NCBI GenBank assembly: GCA_023433445.1
Contig: JAEZCS010000246.1
Span: forward strand, 1 to 42,083
Source of the DNA: Pseudomonadota bacterium
Lineage (GTDB): Bacteria; Pseudomonadota; Alphaproteobacteria; Sphingomonadales; Sphingomonadaceae
Reading direction: 5' to 3'
Length of the DNA: 42,083 nucleotides
This document shows, one piece after another, positions 35,519 to 42,083 of this stretch; position 1 is the first letter of the stretch; every line of letters starts with the position of its first letter. A model generated the notes under the pieces. The model was not told where the DNA came from and did no database searches. It worked only from the letters and a program-made list of their open reading frames with translations. A program made the position numbers and the translations under genes.

Positions 35519-35907
35519 TGTGGGCGCTGAACCAGAGCAAGCACGTGCAGTAAAGCACATACTGCCACGAATAGGTCGGCCATCGAAAGGGGTTAGCTCA
35601 GCAGTTGGCTCCGTGTCCCTTAACCGTAGCCGTCAGCCGTGCCTTCAAGCGTTCCCCTGAGGCAGCCGAACGCTAACCGTCGGACAGCTGATGCCAAGCG
35701 GCAGCTATTCGCCTTGGGGCGTCTGATGGCTGCCCGACAGCAATTCCCGAATGTTGGCCGTTCCTAAGGCATGACCGAGGTGCGCAAGAGGTCCTAATGG
35801 CGATTCATGCCAGATCCGGACGTTCGTTGCACGATGGGCCGCGCCTAGGGAACGGCAAGTGGGTGGCTAAACGGCGACAAAGGGTCGCCAATTGATTGGC
35901 GATGACC
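35519..35907. other. intergenic region without recognisable gene
   Basis: This is 389 bp between the BLUF fragment and the end of the minus-strand hybrid kinase. I see no reading frame with good codon bias, no tRNA and no strong terminator. It contains short GC-rich near-repeats around GCCGTTC and GGCAGC, resembling degenerate intergenic filler. Confidence 0.4.
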
Positions 35908-37845
35908 TTAGCCATCGTCATTTGCCTCGTCGCCTGTTCGAGCAGAAGCTTTCATGAGCTGTCCGATACTCGCTGTAAGCGTCTCCAGCTTGTACGGCTT
36001 ACGGACGATAGGAAACTCACGCTCGTTCTGCGGGATGAACTGTTTGCTGCTGTAGCCGCTGGCGAGAAGCACGGGAACGTTGCCATAGCTTTCCCGGATT
36101 GCCTTGGCCAGGTCAAGGCCGTTCATCCCCGGCATGACAATGTCCGAGAAGACGAGGTCGACCCGATGTGCTTTCAGTTGTTCGAGCGCTTCATTCCCGT
36201 CGGCGGCCTCGATCACATCACAGCCCAGCTCGCCCAGCAGTTGCCGCGCAAAATAGCGGACATGATCGCTGTCCTCGACGACGAGCACTCTCAAACCGGG
36301 GAAGCGGGTAGTTTCCCCCGAACCGGCGCTATCTTTCTGCCGCTCTTTTCGTGTGCGAGGAAGCCAGAGCTCCACCCGGGTGCCTGTTCCAACCTCGGAG
36401 ACGATGCTGGCCGTCCCACCAGACTGAACCGCATAGCCATGGATCTGTGAAAGACCGAGGCCCGTGCCCTTACCAGTGGGTTTGGTGGTGAAGAAGGGTT
36501 CAAATACGCGCTCGAGCGTTTCAGGGGAAATACCTTCGCCGGTGTCGGCGATTGCCAATATGACGCCGTCGCCCTCTGGTCTGGGGGCATTGGCTGTCGA
36601 GATGGTGATCCGTCCACCATCTGGCATCGCATCGCGCGCATTTAAAACCGCATTGAGCAAGGCGGCTTCCAGCCCGGTCGGATCTATCTCCACGCGCCAC
36701 AAGGCCGGGGCGAGATCAAGCTCTACTTCGTAGAGGCTCCCAAGCGTGCGCTGCAGCATCTCACCCATCGCGTCCAGGCGAACGCTGAGATCGAGGACCT
36801 CGGGCTCCAACGGATGGCGGCGTGCGAAGGCTAATAACTGAGAGGTCAAGCTCGTCGCTCGCTCACTTGTCTCCAGCATGACAGATAAATATCGGCTACG
36901 CTTCTCGAGCGGCATGTCGGGCTGCCTCAACATCAGGTCGGCCGAGCCACGCATGACCGTCATCAAGTTGTTGAAATCATGTGCAATGCCGCCGGCAAGC
37001 TCGCCCAAAGCCTGCAACTTCTGTGACTGGAGCAGCGCTTCTTGCGTTTGCCGCAGTTCAAGTTCGGCCTGCTTTTTCTCAGTTATATCGCGGGTGATCT
37101 TCGCGAAGCCGACATGTTCGCCAGCTTCATTATAGATCGGATCGATCAGGACGTGCGCCCAAAACAGCGACCCGTCCTTGCGGACCCGCTGCGCCTCGGC
37201 CTCGAACTTGCCGTCCCGCAGGGAAGCCGCCAGTGCCATCTCGGGAGTCCCCCGGCCCCGGTCTTCCTCGGTGTAGAAAAGCGAGAAATGTCGACCGAGG
37301 ACCTCTTGCTCCTCATAGCCCTTGATGGCCGCCGCGCCGGAGTTCCAGCTTGTGATCCTGCCTTGCGGGTCAAGCATATAGATCGCATAATCGCGCACGC
37401 CTTGCACAAGCATCCGCAGCTGCAAGGCGCTTTCGTACGTCGCCTTTTCCAGCTGCCGCTTCTCGGTGATGTCGCGGGTGATCTTCGCAAAGCCGACGAG
37501 CGCTCCGTCTTCGTCCCGAATGGCATCCAGTACGGCGTGCGCCCAATAGCGAGTGCCATCCTTTCTGATCCGCCAACCCTCTGCTTCGAAACGGCCTTCG
37601 CTAGCAGCCGTTTCCAAAGCGCGCTCAGGAAGGCGCAGATCGCGATCTTCCGGAGAGAAAAAGCGGAAGAAATGCTCCCCGATAATTTCGTCGGCGCTAT
37701 AGCCTTTGAACCGCTCCGCTCCGCTGTTCCAGGTCACCACCCGGCCTTCAGGATCGAGCATATAGATGGCATAATCAGTGACGGCATCGACGAGTTTTTG
37801 GAATGTCTCTGCTGGGGGCTGTCTCTTGGCTTCGAATGGACGCAA
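35908..37845 (-). CDS. hybrid histidine kinase: PAS-PAS-HisKA-HATPase-receiver
   Basis: A 645-residue soluble kinase. Two PAS/PAC units (about 14-135 and 145-265) are near-duplicates (DYAIYMLDPEGRVVTWNSGA versus DYAIYMLDPQGRITSWNSGA; both end GFAKITRDITEK). HisKA carries the acceptor His in GGIAHDFNNLMTVM; HATPase has FTTKPTGKGTGLGLSQIHGY; the receiver (about 522-640) has Asp in LVFSDIVMPGMNG and Lys in VRKPYK. The PAS units lack the LOV cysteine. The start is TTG 37845: an in-frame TAG lies 24 nt upstream, there is no in-frame ATG until residue 29, and AGGA precedes the TTG. It lies downstream of the LOV-HTH gene on the same strand; an EL222-like palindrome is in the gap. Confidence 0.9.
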   Translation of the reverse strand: MRPFEAKRQPPAETFQKLVDAVTDYAIYMLDPEGRVVTWNSGAERFKGYSADEIIGEHFFRFFSPEDRDLRLPERALETAASEGRFEAEGWRIRKDGTRYWAHAVLDAIRDEDGALVGFAKITRDITEKRQLEKATYESALQLRMLVQGVRDYAIYMLDPQGRITSWNSGAAAIKGYEEQEVLGRHFSLFYTEEDRGRGTPEMALAASLRDGKFEAEAQRVRKDGSLFWAHVLIDPIYNEAGEHVGFAKITRDITEKKQAELELRQTQEALLQSQKLQALGELAGGIAHDFNNLMTVMRGSADLMLRQPDMPLEKRSRYLSVMLETSERATSLTSQLLAFARRHPLEPEVLDLSVRLDAMGEMLQRTLGSLYEVELDLAPALWRVEIDPTGLEAALLNAVLNARDAMPDGGRITISTANAPRPEGDGVILAIADTGEGISPETLERVFEPFFTTKPTGKGTGLGLSQIHGYAVQSGGTASIVSEVGTGTRVELWLPRTRKERQKDSAGSGETTRFPGLRVLVVEDSDHVRYFARQLLGELGCDVIEAADGNEALEQLKAHRVDLVFSDIVMPGMNGLDLAKAIRESYGNVPVLLASGYSSKQFIPQNEREFPIVRKPYKLETLTASIGQLMKASARTGDEANDDG

Positions 37846-37880
37846 AACCGTGATCCTATGCTAGCCCCCCGGCCTGATCC

Positions 37881-37900
37881 TTATGGACCAAAGTCCATAA
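37881..37900. promoter_or_regulatory. perfect palindrome matching the EL222 recognition pattern
   Basis: TTATGGAC (37881-37888), CAAA, GTCCATAA (37893-37900). The central GGACCAAAGTCC fits RGNCYWWRGNCY, the pattern I recall for the LOV-HTH factor EL222, at every position. Reading towards the kinase, a -10-like TAGCAT (37863-37858) follows after 17 nt, the usual -35/-10 spacing if the site overlaps -35. Start codon TTG is at 37845. Confidence 0.6.
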
Positions 37901-37960
37901 CCACCTAAGCGCTGGGCGCAACAGGAAATCGCTTTTTTGGGGATCAGCAACGGTTTGCGG

Positions 37961-38566
37961 TTAGAATCCGGCTTCAATGGCGAGCCGCATGGCCTCGCCT
38001 GCCGTATCGACGCCCAGCCGTTTCATGAGGGCGCCGCGATGCATCTTGATCGTCTTTTCTTTCACGCCAAGCTCCTCGCCAATCTGCCGGTTACGCAGCC
38101 CCCGTGCCATCAGTTGCAGCACGGCCTTCTGTTGGGGGGTGAGGGTGCCGATCCGCTCCGCTGCCGACGCCTGGGCTAACCCGGCATGCGATCTATCAAC
38201 CTCCATCTGGCTACCCACAAAGTAGGCGATTTCTCCTTCGTCGTTAAACAGCGGTGCGATCATTACGGCGTTGATGAACTTGCTGCCGTCCTTGCGATAG
38301 TTGACCAATTCCACCACTGCTGGCGTGCCCGCGGCAATTGCCCGGCTCAGCGCCGTCGAACCTGTGCGATCCGTTTCTGGCCCGGCAAGAATGCGACAGT
38401 TGCGGCCGATGAGTTCCTCTTCGGCATATCCGGTCAACTGCTCGAAACGGGCATTGGCAGCGATGATAGGATTATCAGCGCCCTTGGCGTCGGTGATGAT
38501 CGACGCGATGGGGGATAGCCGGATGGAGCGGATGAGCTCAGTTCTTTCGTCAACGCGCTTTACCAA
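37961..38566 (-). CDS. LOV-HTH blue-light-responsive transcription factor (EL222-like)
   Basis: A 201-residue protein. A LOV domain (about 14-122) contains the photoactive Cys57 in GRNCRILAGPETD, preceded by SPIASIITDAKGADNPIIAA and followed by NYRKDGSKFINAVMIAPLFN and FVGSQMEV. The C-terminal LuxR/FixJ-type HTH (about 138-200) reads TLTPQQKAVLQLMARGLRNR, then IGEELGVKEKTIKMHRGALM. Order, length and many positions coincide with EL222 of Erythrobacter litoralis, in which blue light forms a Cys-flavin adduct, frees the HTH and allows dimeric DNA binding. The start is TTG 38566, 7 nt after GGAGAG. The kinase gene lies 116 bp downstream on the same strand, with a candidate binding palindrome between. 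All LOV and HTH motifs look intact. Confidence 0.93.
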   Translation of the reverse strand: MVKRVDERTELIRSIRLSPIASIITDAKGADNPIIAANARFEQLTGYAEEELIGRNCRILAGPETDRTGSTALSRAIAAGTPAVVELVNYRKDGSKFINAVMIAPLFNDEGEIAYFVGSQMEVDRSHAGLAQASAAERIGTLTPQQKAVLQLMARGLRNRQIGEELGVKEKTIKMHRGALMKRLGVDTAGEAMRLAIEAGF

Positions 38567-38913
38567 ATTTATTCTCTCCGACCGACTGCAGGACTACCCA
38601 TATCTAACATGAGCATGAGACGTTCAACGTCCGAGAGACATTCGACTTCACCAGCGGCGTCGATCCATTTGCTACAAACGAATGACGGCTTCTACTTGTC
38701 CGTTGCCTACCCGCCAGAACCATCCCAAAGCCTATTTACCCATAGACCAGCGGGTGGGGCCCGCAGGTTCCTGCACTGGAAGCTTTCGTACGCAAGCGCC
38801 CGAAACCCTTCACAGAATCGGCCGTTGAGATCAGCCACCGCGCACATCTACACCTGACAAAAGCTGCCGATGGGACGCGTCGAACTGGTCCGTCAGCAAA
38901 GCGCCTAGCCGAC
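38567..38913. other. gene-free region upstream of the LOV-HTH gene
   Basis: It should hold the LOV-HTH promoter on the minus strand, but I can point to no clear -35/-10 pair. The plus-strand frame at 38609-38857 has no family resemblance, low codon bias and no Shine-Dalgarno, so it is not called as a gene. Confidence 0.4.
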
Positions 38914-39348
38914 TTGACACACTATTCTGGAAGCAGCGGTATGACCCTTTGCTCGCTGGGGAACAAAGGATTCGACGGCCATATGAGCAGCGCTGTTCCA
39001 GCCTTGAGCCACGCCGCGCCGCGACCCCTAGGCATGGCGTTAATCGTCAATGAATCGATCACCGCAACAGAGGTCGAACTTCGCCTGGGCAACTATGCTG
39101 ACGCCTTCCACCCAATCTCATTGCCTGCCGCAGCTCACGGACCTCGCGATCCAGCAGGCCTTTCCATGATCGACGTGTTGCCCGAGGGGTTGGACCGGCA
39201 ATATATAGCCTCTCCCGAGGAGCGATGTTCCCGAACAAGCCTCACTTGGCGGTCGTTCGGGAGTGAGGCGTTGCTAACCTTTGTGAATGGCGCGATGCTT
39301 TCTAGGCTGTGGCAGGAACCGGGGGTGCGACGCCCTGTTGAGGGATGA
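38914..39348 (+). pseudogene. relic of a HisKA_2-type histidine kinase ATPase domain
   Basis: In this 144-codon frame GMALIVNESITA resembles the kinase N-box (ALIVNELITNA). After a gap, VELRLGNYADAF and PRDPAGLSMIDVLPEGLDRQ, then SRTSLTWRSF, follow the order of the rest of a HATPase domain (GLGMRIVDVLAxGLDG...G-x-R-F-x-LTW). The Asp-Gly box and part of the N-box are missing, and there is no phospho-acceptor domain. It reads as a decayed C-terminal fragment of a sensory kinase, perhaps once coupled to a LOV or PAS domain of this locus. Its 3' end overlaps the promoter candidate of the next gene. Confidence 0.4.
39315..39339 (+). promoter_or_regulatory. EcfG-type promoter candidate (TGTT variant) before the SDR/DMT pair
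   Basis: GGAAC (39315-39319), 16 nt, TGTT (39336-39339). It differs from the EcfG pattern in one -10 base and is the same variant as at 7121-7145. It would start transcription about 30 nt before ATG 39377, ahead of AGGAG. Confidence 0.4.
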
Positions 39349-39376
39349 CAATCCGCCCCGATCCAGGAGATTGCTG

Positions 39377-40258
39377 ATGACGCATACAGCCGATCCGCCT
39401 CCAGCGCCGCGCCCAGTTCAGGCCCAGCATTTCGAGGGTCGCGCTGCTCTGATCACAGGGGCTGGGCGCGGTATTGGGCGAGCCTTCGCGCTCGCACTGG
39501 CAAGCGCCGGATGCAATCTGGTCCTTTGCGATATCTGCGAGGGGCTGCCCGATGGCACGCCCTATCCCAAGACAAGCCGCGCTGAGTTCGAAGCAACGCT
39601 CATGGCCGTGGAAGATCTCGGCGTGAAAGTCGTGGGAGAGGTTGGCGACGCTGCCGACCCGCAGATCGCGCGTCGCCTCGTCGCTCTTGCGGAGCAGCAT
39701 TTTGGTCGACTGGATTTCCTGATCGCCAACGCCGCGCTGACCATCGAGGGGAAGATCATCGACCTGTCGCCCGAAACCTATGCGACCGTGGTGCGCAACA
39801 ATCTGATGGGGGTTTTCAACCTATTGTCCCCGGCGCTTGCGTTGATGGAAGAGGCGAAGCGCGGACGGGTGATCATCATTGCTTCGGGCGACGCGCGCCA
39901 TGCAGAAGCGAACGCCGCGCCCTACGTCTCCTCCAAATGGGGGCTGATCGGCCTTGCGAAAACGGCGGCGCTGGAAGTCGCTAAGGCAGGTATCACCGTC
40001 AACGTCATCCTCCCTGGCCCGGTCGACACACCGATGATGTCGAGCGAAGAGCGGTTCCGGCAGGCCGTCCCCGACAAGGAGCGGCCAACGCGCGACGATT
40101 ATCTGGAGGCGCGCAAGGATGCGACGCCGATGGGCTATGCCTGGGTAAAGCCTGAAGACATCGCCGCCGCGGCGCTGTTCCTGCTGAGCGACGAGGCACG
40201 CTTCGTTAGTGGCGGCACATTGAGCATCGATGCGGCTGACAGCGCGAACTGGACCTGA
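39377..40258 (+). CDS. short-chain dehydrogenase/reductase (mycofactocin-coupled-like type)
   Basis: A 293-residue SDR with a 20-residue Pro-rich N-terminal extension. TGAGRGIG is the cofactor loop. An insertion after LCDICEGLPDGTPYPKTSRA resembles the longer loop of SDRs that hold NAD non-exchangeably. NAALTIEGKI, IIIASGDARHAE and YVSSKWGLIGLAK (Tyr-x-x-x-Lys) complete the active site, although the Ser of the triad is shifted into ASGD. ATG 39377 follows AGGAG at 8 nt; upstream in-frame sequence has poor coding character. It overlaps the DMT transporter start (TGATG). Substrate unknown; a hydrophobic alcohol is plausible. Confidence 0.88.
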   Translation: MTHTADPPPAPRPVQAQHFEGRAALITGAGRGIGRAFALALASAGCNLVLCDICEGLPDGTPYPKTSRAEFEATLMAVEDLGVKVVGEVGDAADPQIARRLVALAEQHFGRLDFLIANAALTIEGKIIDLSPETYATVVRNNLMGVFNLLSPALALMEEAKRGRVIIIASGDARHAEANAAPYVSSKWGLIGLAKTAALEVAKAGITVNVILPGPVDTPMMSSEERFRQAVPDKERPTRDDYLEARKDATPMGYAWVKPEDIAAAALFLLSDEARFVSGGTLSIDAADSANWT

Positions 40259-41268
40259 TGCGCCGCAACCATCCTGTCGTCGCCTGGCCCAGCCCTGACG
40301 GGCTACCGCCCCAGGCGGAAACAGGCGCGGCGGCTTCGTCGGGAGCCGGACAGCCGATCCTGATGGTCTTAGGCGCGGTGTTGCTCTTTTCTGTGTCGGA
40401 CGCCTTCGCCAAGAAGCTGGGCGCGCATCTGCCCGGCTTCCAGATCGCCTGGGCGCGGTACATCGTCTTTTTCGCCTTTTCGCTGTGGTTGGCCGGGCGG
40501 CGCGGCCTGTCGCTGCCCGTCAGCGGCAGCCCCCGGCTCCAGCTGCTCCGTGCGCTTTGTCTGCTGCTTTCGGCCACGCTTTTTCTGCTGGGCCTGGGAA
40601 GGTTGCCCGTCGCTGAGGCGACGGCCATTTCCTTCGCGACGCCGGCTTTCATCACCATCCTTTCCATTCCCCTGTTGGGAGAGGTGGTGAAGCGCCGCCG
40701 CTGGACCGCGGTGCTGATCGGTCTTGCCGGCGTGCTGGTTGTCGTCCGTCCCGGCGGGGAGGCCTTCACCCTCGCGGCCCTGTTCCCACTCGGATCCGCG
40801 CTCTGTGGCGCGTTGGCGGTGATCTTAACGCGCGGCATCGGAGATCGCGATCCGCTGTCGACGACGCTCTTGTGGTCGTCTGGGATCGGGCTGGCCGCGC
40901 TGAGCATCAGCAGTCCCGCCTGGTTCGTGGCCATGGGGGGCCGTGACCTGTACTTCGCGGCCATGATGGGGGCGCTCTATGCCGTTGCGCAATGGCTGCT
41001 GGTCGCCGCCTATCGCCGGTGCGACGCATCCTTTCTGGCGCCCTTTTCCTATGCTCAGATCTTGTTCGCGACGCTTGTCGGGCTGATCGTCTTCCGTAGC
41101 TGGCCCGATGCGGTGTCGCTCGCGGGCATCATGCTGGTCGCGCTAAGCGGCGTGTACACTCTGCATCGCGAGGGGATATTGGGGCGGCTGCGCGCGCGGC
41201 GACGCGAATGGCTTCGCCTGGCTAGGCGGGGATCAGGCGCGCGCGCTCTGCCCCCTGCTCCGCAATGA
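40258..41268 (+). CDS. EamA/DMT-superfamily transporter
   Basis: A 336-residue membrane protein with about ten helices in two EamA repeats (first: ILMVLGAVLLFSVSDAFAKK to VLIGLAGVLVVVRPGG; second: LGSALCGALAVILTRGIGDR to IMLVALSGVYTLHREG). A 30-residue polar N-terminus and a basic C-terminal tail flank it. EamA proteins usually export amino acids, nucleosides or small metabolites. Its ATG overlaps the SDR stop, so the two are co-translated, and it may move the SDR product or substrate. Its 3' end runs 47 bp into the opposing glycosidase gene, so the two transcripts overlap at their tails. Confidence 0.88.
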   Translation: MRRNHPVVAWPSPDGLPPQAETGAAASSGAGQPILMVLGAVLLFSVSDAFAKKLGAHLPGFQIAWARYIVFFAFSLWLAGRRGLSLPVSGSPRLQLLRALCLLLSATLFLLGLGRLPVAEATAISFATPAFITILSIPLLGEVVKRRRWTAVLIGLAGVLVVVRPGGEAFTLAALFPLGSALCGALAVILTRGIGDRDPLSTTLLWSSGIGLAALSISSPAWFVAMGGRDLYFAAMMGALYAVAQWLLVAAYRRCDASFLAPFSYAQILFATLVGLIVFRSWPDAVSLAGIMLVALSGVYTLHREGILGRLRARRREWLRLARRGSGARALPPAPQ

Positions 41269-42083
41269 GCCGCATCGGCTGACCGCCAGCCCATAGCCGA
41301 TCCACGGAAATGCTTTTCCAGCCCGCAGGAAGGACAACGGGGCGACGGCCCCACTTCGCCGGGTCCTGATCGGAGATCTCCAATCCTGGCAGCCCCAGCA
41401 GCATAGTCATCAGCATCCCACCGATATTCGCCATGAACGGCCCGGCCGGCACTTTGGAGTCCGGATGGTCTTCGCGATACTCCAGACATTGATGAAAGCG
41501 GCCCTTGTCGTACGCGGCATAGCCTTCCTCAAATAGTTGCAGCGCGAGGCCGCGATCGCCTGCCATCGCGGCCCAGCTCGGGTACAGTGCGGGGAGCATG
41601 GGAGAGCCGACATAGTCGGGCCAACGGGACAGGAAGAAATCCAGCGTAGCCTTCCTCTGCCGGTCCGAGGCCGGGTAATCCATGGGGAAGAGGCCAGCCA
41701 ATGGCGAAGGCGTTGCACCCTTTTCCTCATTGACGTGGAAATCGTCGTGTGACGCGATGACTCCATCGCTGCGCACCGGCAGGCATATAGCCTCAAGCAT
41801 CTCGCGCCAGGACGAGGGAACATCCGTACCGATCGAGTTGGCCAGGCGGATCGTGCGCCGCAGCAGATCGCAGGCGGTCATCAGCGTGAAACTGTCATTA
41901 TTCGGGGGATCCTGAACCTCCGCAGGGCCAGTGGCTCTGCGCAGTTCCGCCCCGCGCTCTGTCATCGACAGGCGCGAGGTCAGCCATTCGGCGACGCCTG
42001 CTAGTATCCGCCAGCCCTGTTCTCGCAAGTAGCGATGGTCGCGGGTAACGTCAGCGTGCAGGGCAAAGGCGCGGGCCACATGC
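41222..42083 (-). CDS. GH65-like glycoside hydrolase, C-terminal part; start outside window
   Basis: The reverse frame is open to the right edge; the first possible start in view (GTG 42079) lies inside conserved sequence (ARAFALHADVTRDHRYLREQ), so the gene continues beyond the window. About 287 C-terminal residues are visible. DYPASDRQRKATLDFFLSRW, SHDDFHVNEEKGATPSPLAG and GRFHQCLEYREDHPDSKVPA resemble the alpha/alpha-barrel and C-terminal region of GH65-type enzymes close to the PGGHG/ATHL1 branch. The catalytic Glu motif may lie outside the window. The reaction (cleavage of an alpha-glucosidic link) is by family only. Its stop lies within the 3' end of the convergent DMT gene. Confidence 0.6.
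   Translation of the reverse strand, partial: HVARAFALHADVTRDHRYLREQGWRILAGVAEWLTSRLSMTERGAELRRATGPAEVQDPPNNDSFTLMTACDLLRRTIRLANSIGTDVPSSWREMLEAICLPVRSDGVIASHDDFHVNEEKGATPSPLAGLFPMDYPASDRQRKATLDFFLSRWPDYVGSPMLPALYPSWAAMAGDRGLALQLFEEGYAAYDKGRFHQCLEYREDHPDSKVPAGPFMANIGGMLMTMLLGLPGLEISDQDPAKWGRRPVVLPAGWKSISVDRLWAGGQPMRLIAEQGAERARLIPA

Noticed and set aside
35908..37845. LOV (blue-light) domain in the PAS-PAS hybrid kinase
   Set aside because: Neither PAS unit has the GRNCRFLQ cysteine motif; the equivalent positions read GEHFFRFF and GRHFSLFY, so these are ordinary PAS domains.
38609..38857. 82-residue plus-strand frame upstream of the LOV-HTH gene
   Set aside because: Low-complexity Ser/Arg composition, no ribosome-binding site and no family resemblance; probably chance.

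Overview
The window looks like a chromosomal segment of a sphingomonad (Alphaproteobacteria, Sphingomonadaceae, e.g. Sphingobium/Sphingomonas/Novosphingobium). The basis is high GC, a fused rhamnulose-phosphate aldolase/lactaldehyde dehydrogenase, TonB-receptor/sulfatase clusters, HWE-type kinases, an EL222-like LOV-HTH protein and promoter sequences of the alphaproteobacterial EcfG type (GGAAC-N16-CGTT). No database search was possible; family calls come from motifs, architecture and context.

Layout. (1) 1-6699: L-rhamnose catabolism. The aldolase/dehydrogenase fusion (minus, cut by the left edge) diverges from rhamnulokinase (one-base frameshift), an FMN L-lactate dehydrogenase, an MFS permease and a DeoR regulator; a tandem repeat in the 90-bp divergent gap is a candidate DeoR operator. 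(2) 6700-8539: a small membrane protein and an MHS-type MFS transporter. (3) 8633-14576: an EcfG-type promoter, then three overlapping genes: a membrane hybrid kinase with three receivers, a CheR methyltransferase and a REC-PAS-HWE kinase-REC protein, probably a stress phosphorelay. (4) 14754-16703: SirB1-like protein, small lipoprotein, MarR regulator and tRNA-Gln(TTG). (5) 16718-21404: a tyrosine-recombinase relic beside the tRNA, then a sulfide/persulfide island: BigR/SqrR-like ArsR sensor, persulfide-dioxygenase-like MBL protein, two YeeE/YedE halves, a phosphatase-like/SQR fusion gene reduced to its two ends, and a SulP permease.

(6) 21443-30388: a catabolic locus on the minus strand: TonB receptor, formylglycine-type arylsulfatase and MFS transporter, then across a plus-strand AraC regulator a DUF1214-like protein, an SDR and an EthD-domain protein. 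Uptake, desulfation and oxidation of a sulfate ester is the natural reading; the substrate is unknown. (7) 30431-39350: a signalling and photosensory neighbourhood with many decayed genes: RES-like relic, frameshifted PAS-GAF kinase with two receivers, PilZ protein fused to the tail of a receiver, BLUF-domain fragment, PAS-PAS hybrid kinase, an apparently intact LOV-HTH factor closely resembling EL222, and a kinase ATPase-domain relic. A perfect palindrome matching the recalled EL222 recognition pattern lies between the LOV-HTH gene and the kinase gene downstream of it. (8) 39377-42083: SDR plus EamA/DMT transporter, possibly stress-controlled, converging on the C-terminal part of a GH65-like glycosidase that runs off the right edge.

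The most notable signals are the LOV-HTH/operator/kinase unit, the EcfG-type promoters before signalling genes, the sulfide cluster that has lost its SQR, and a 9-bp hairpin that would bury the ribosome-binding site of the TonB receptor.
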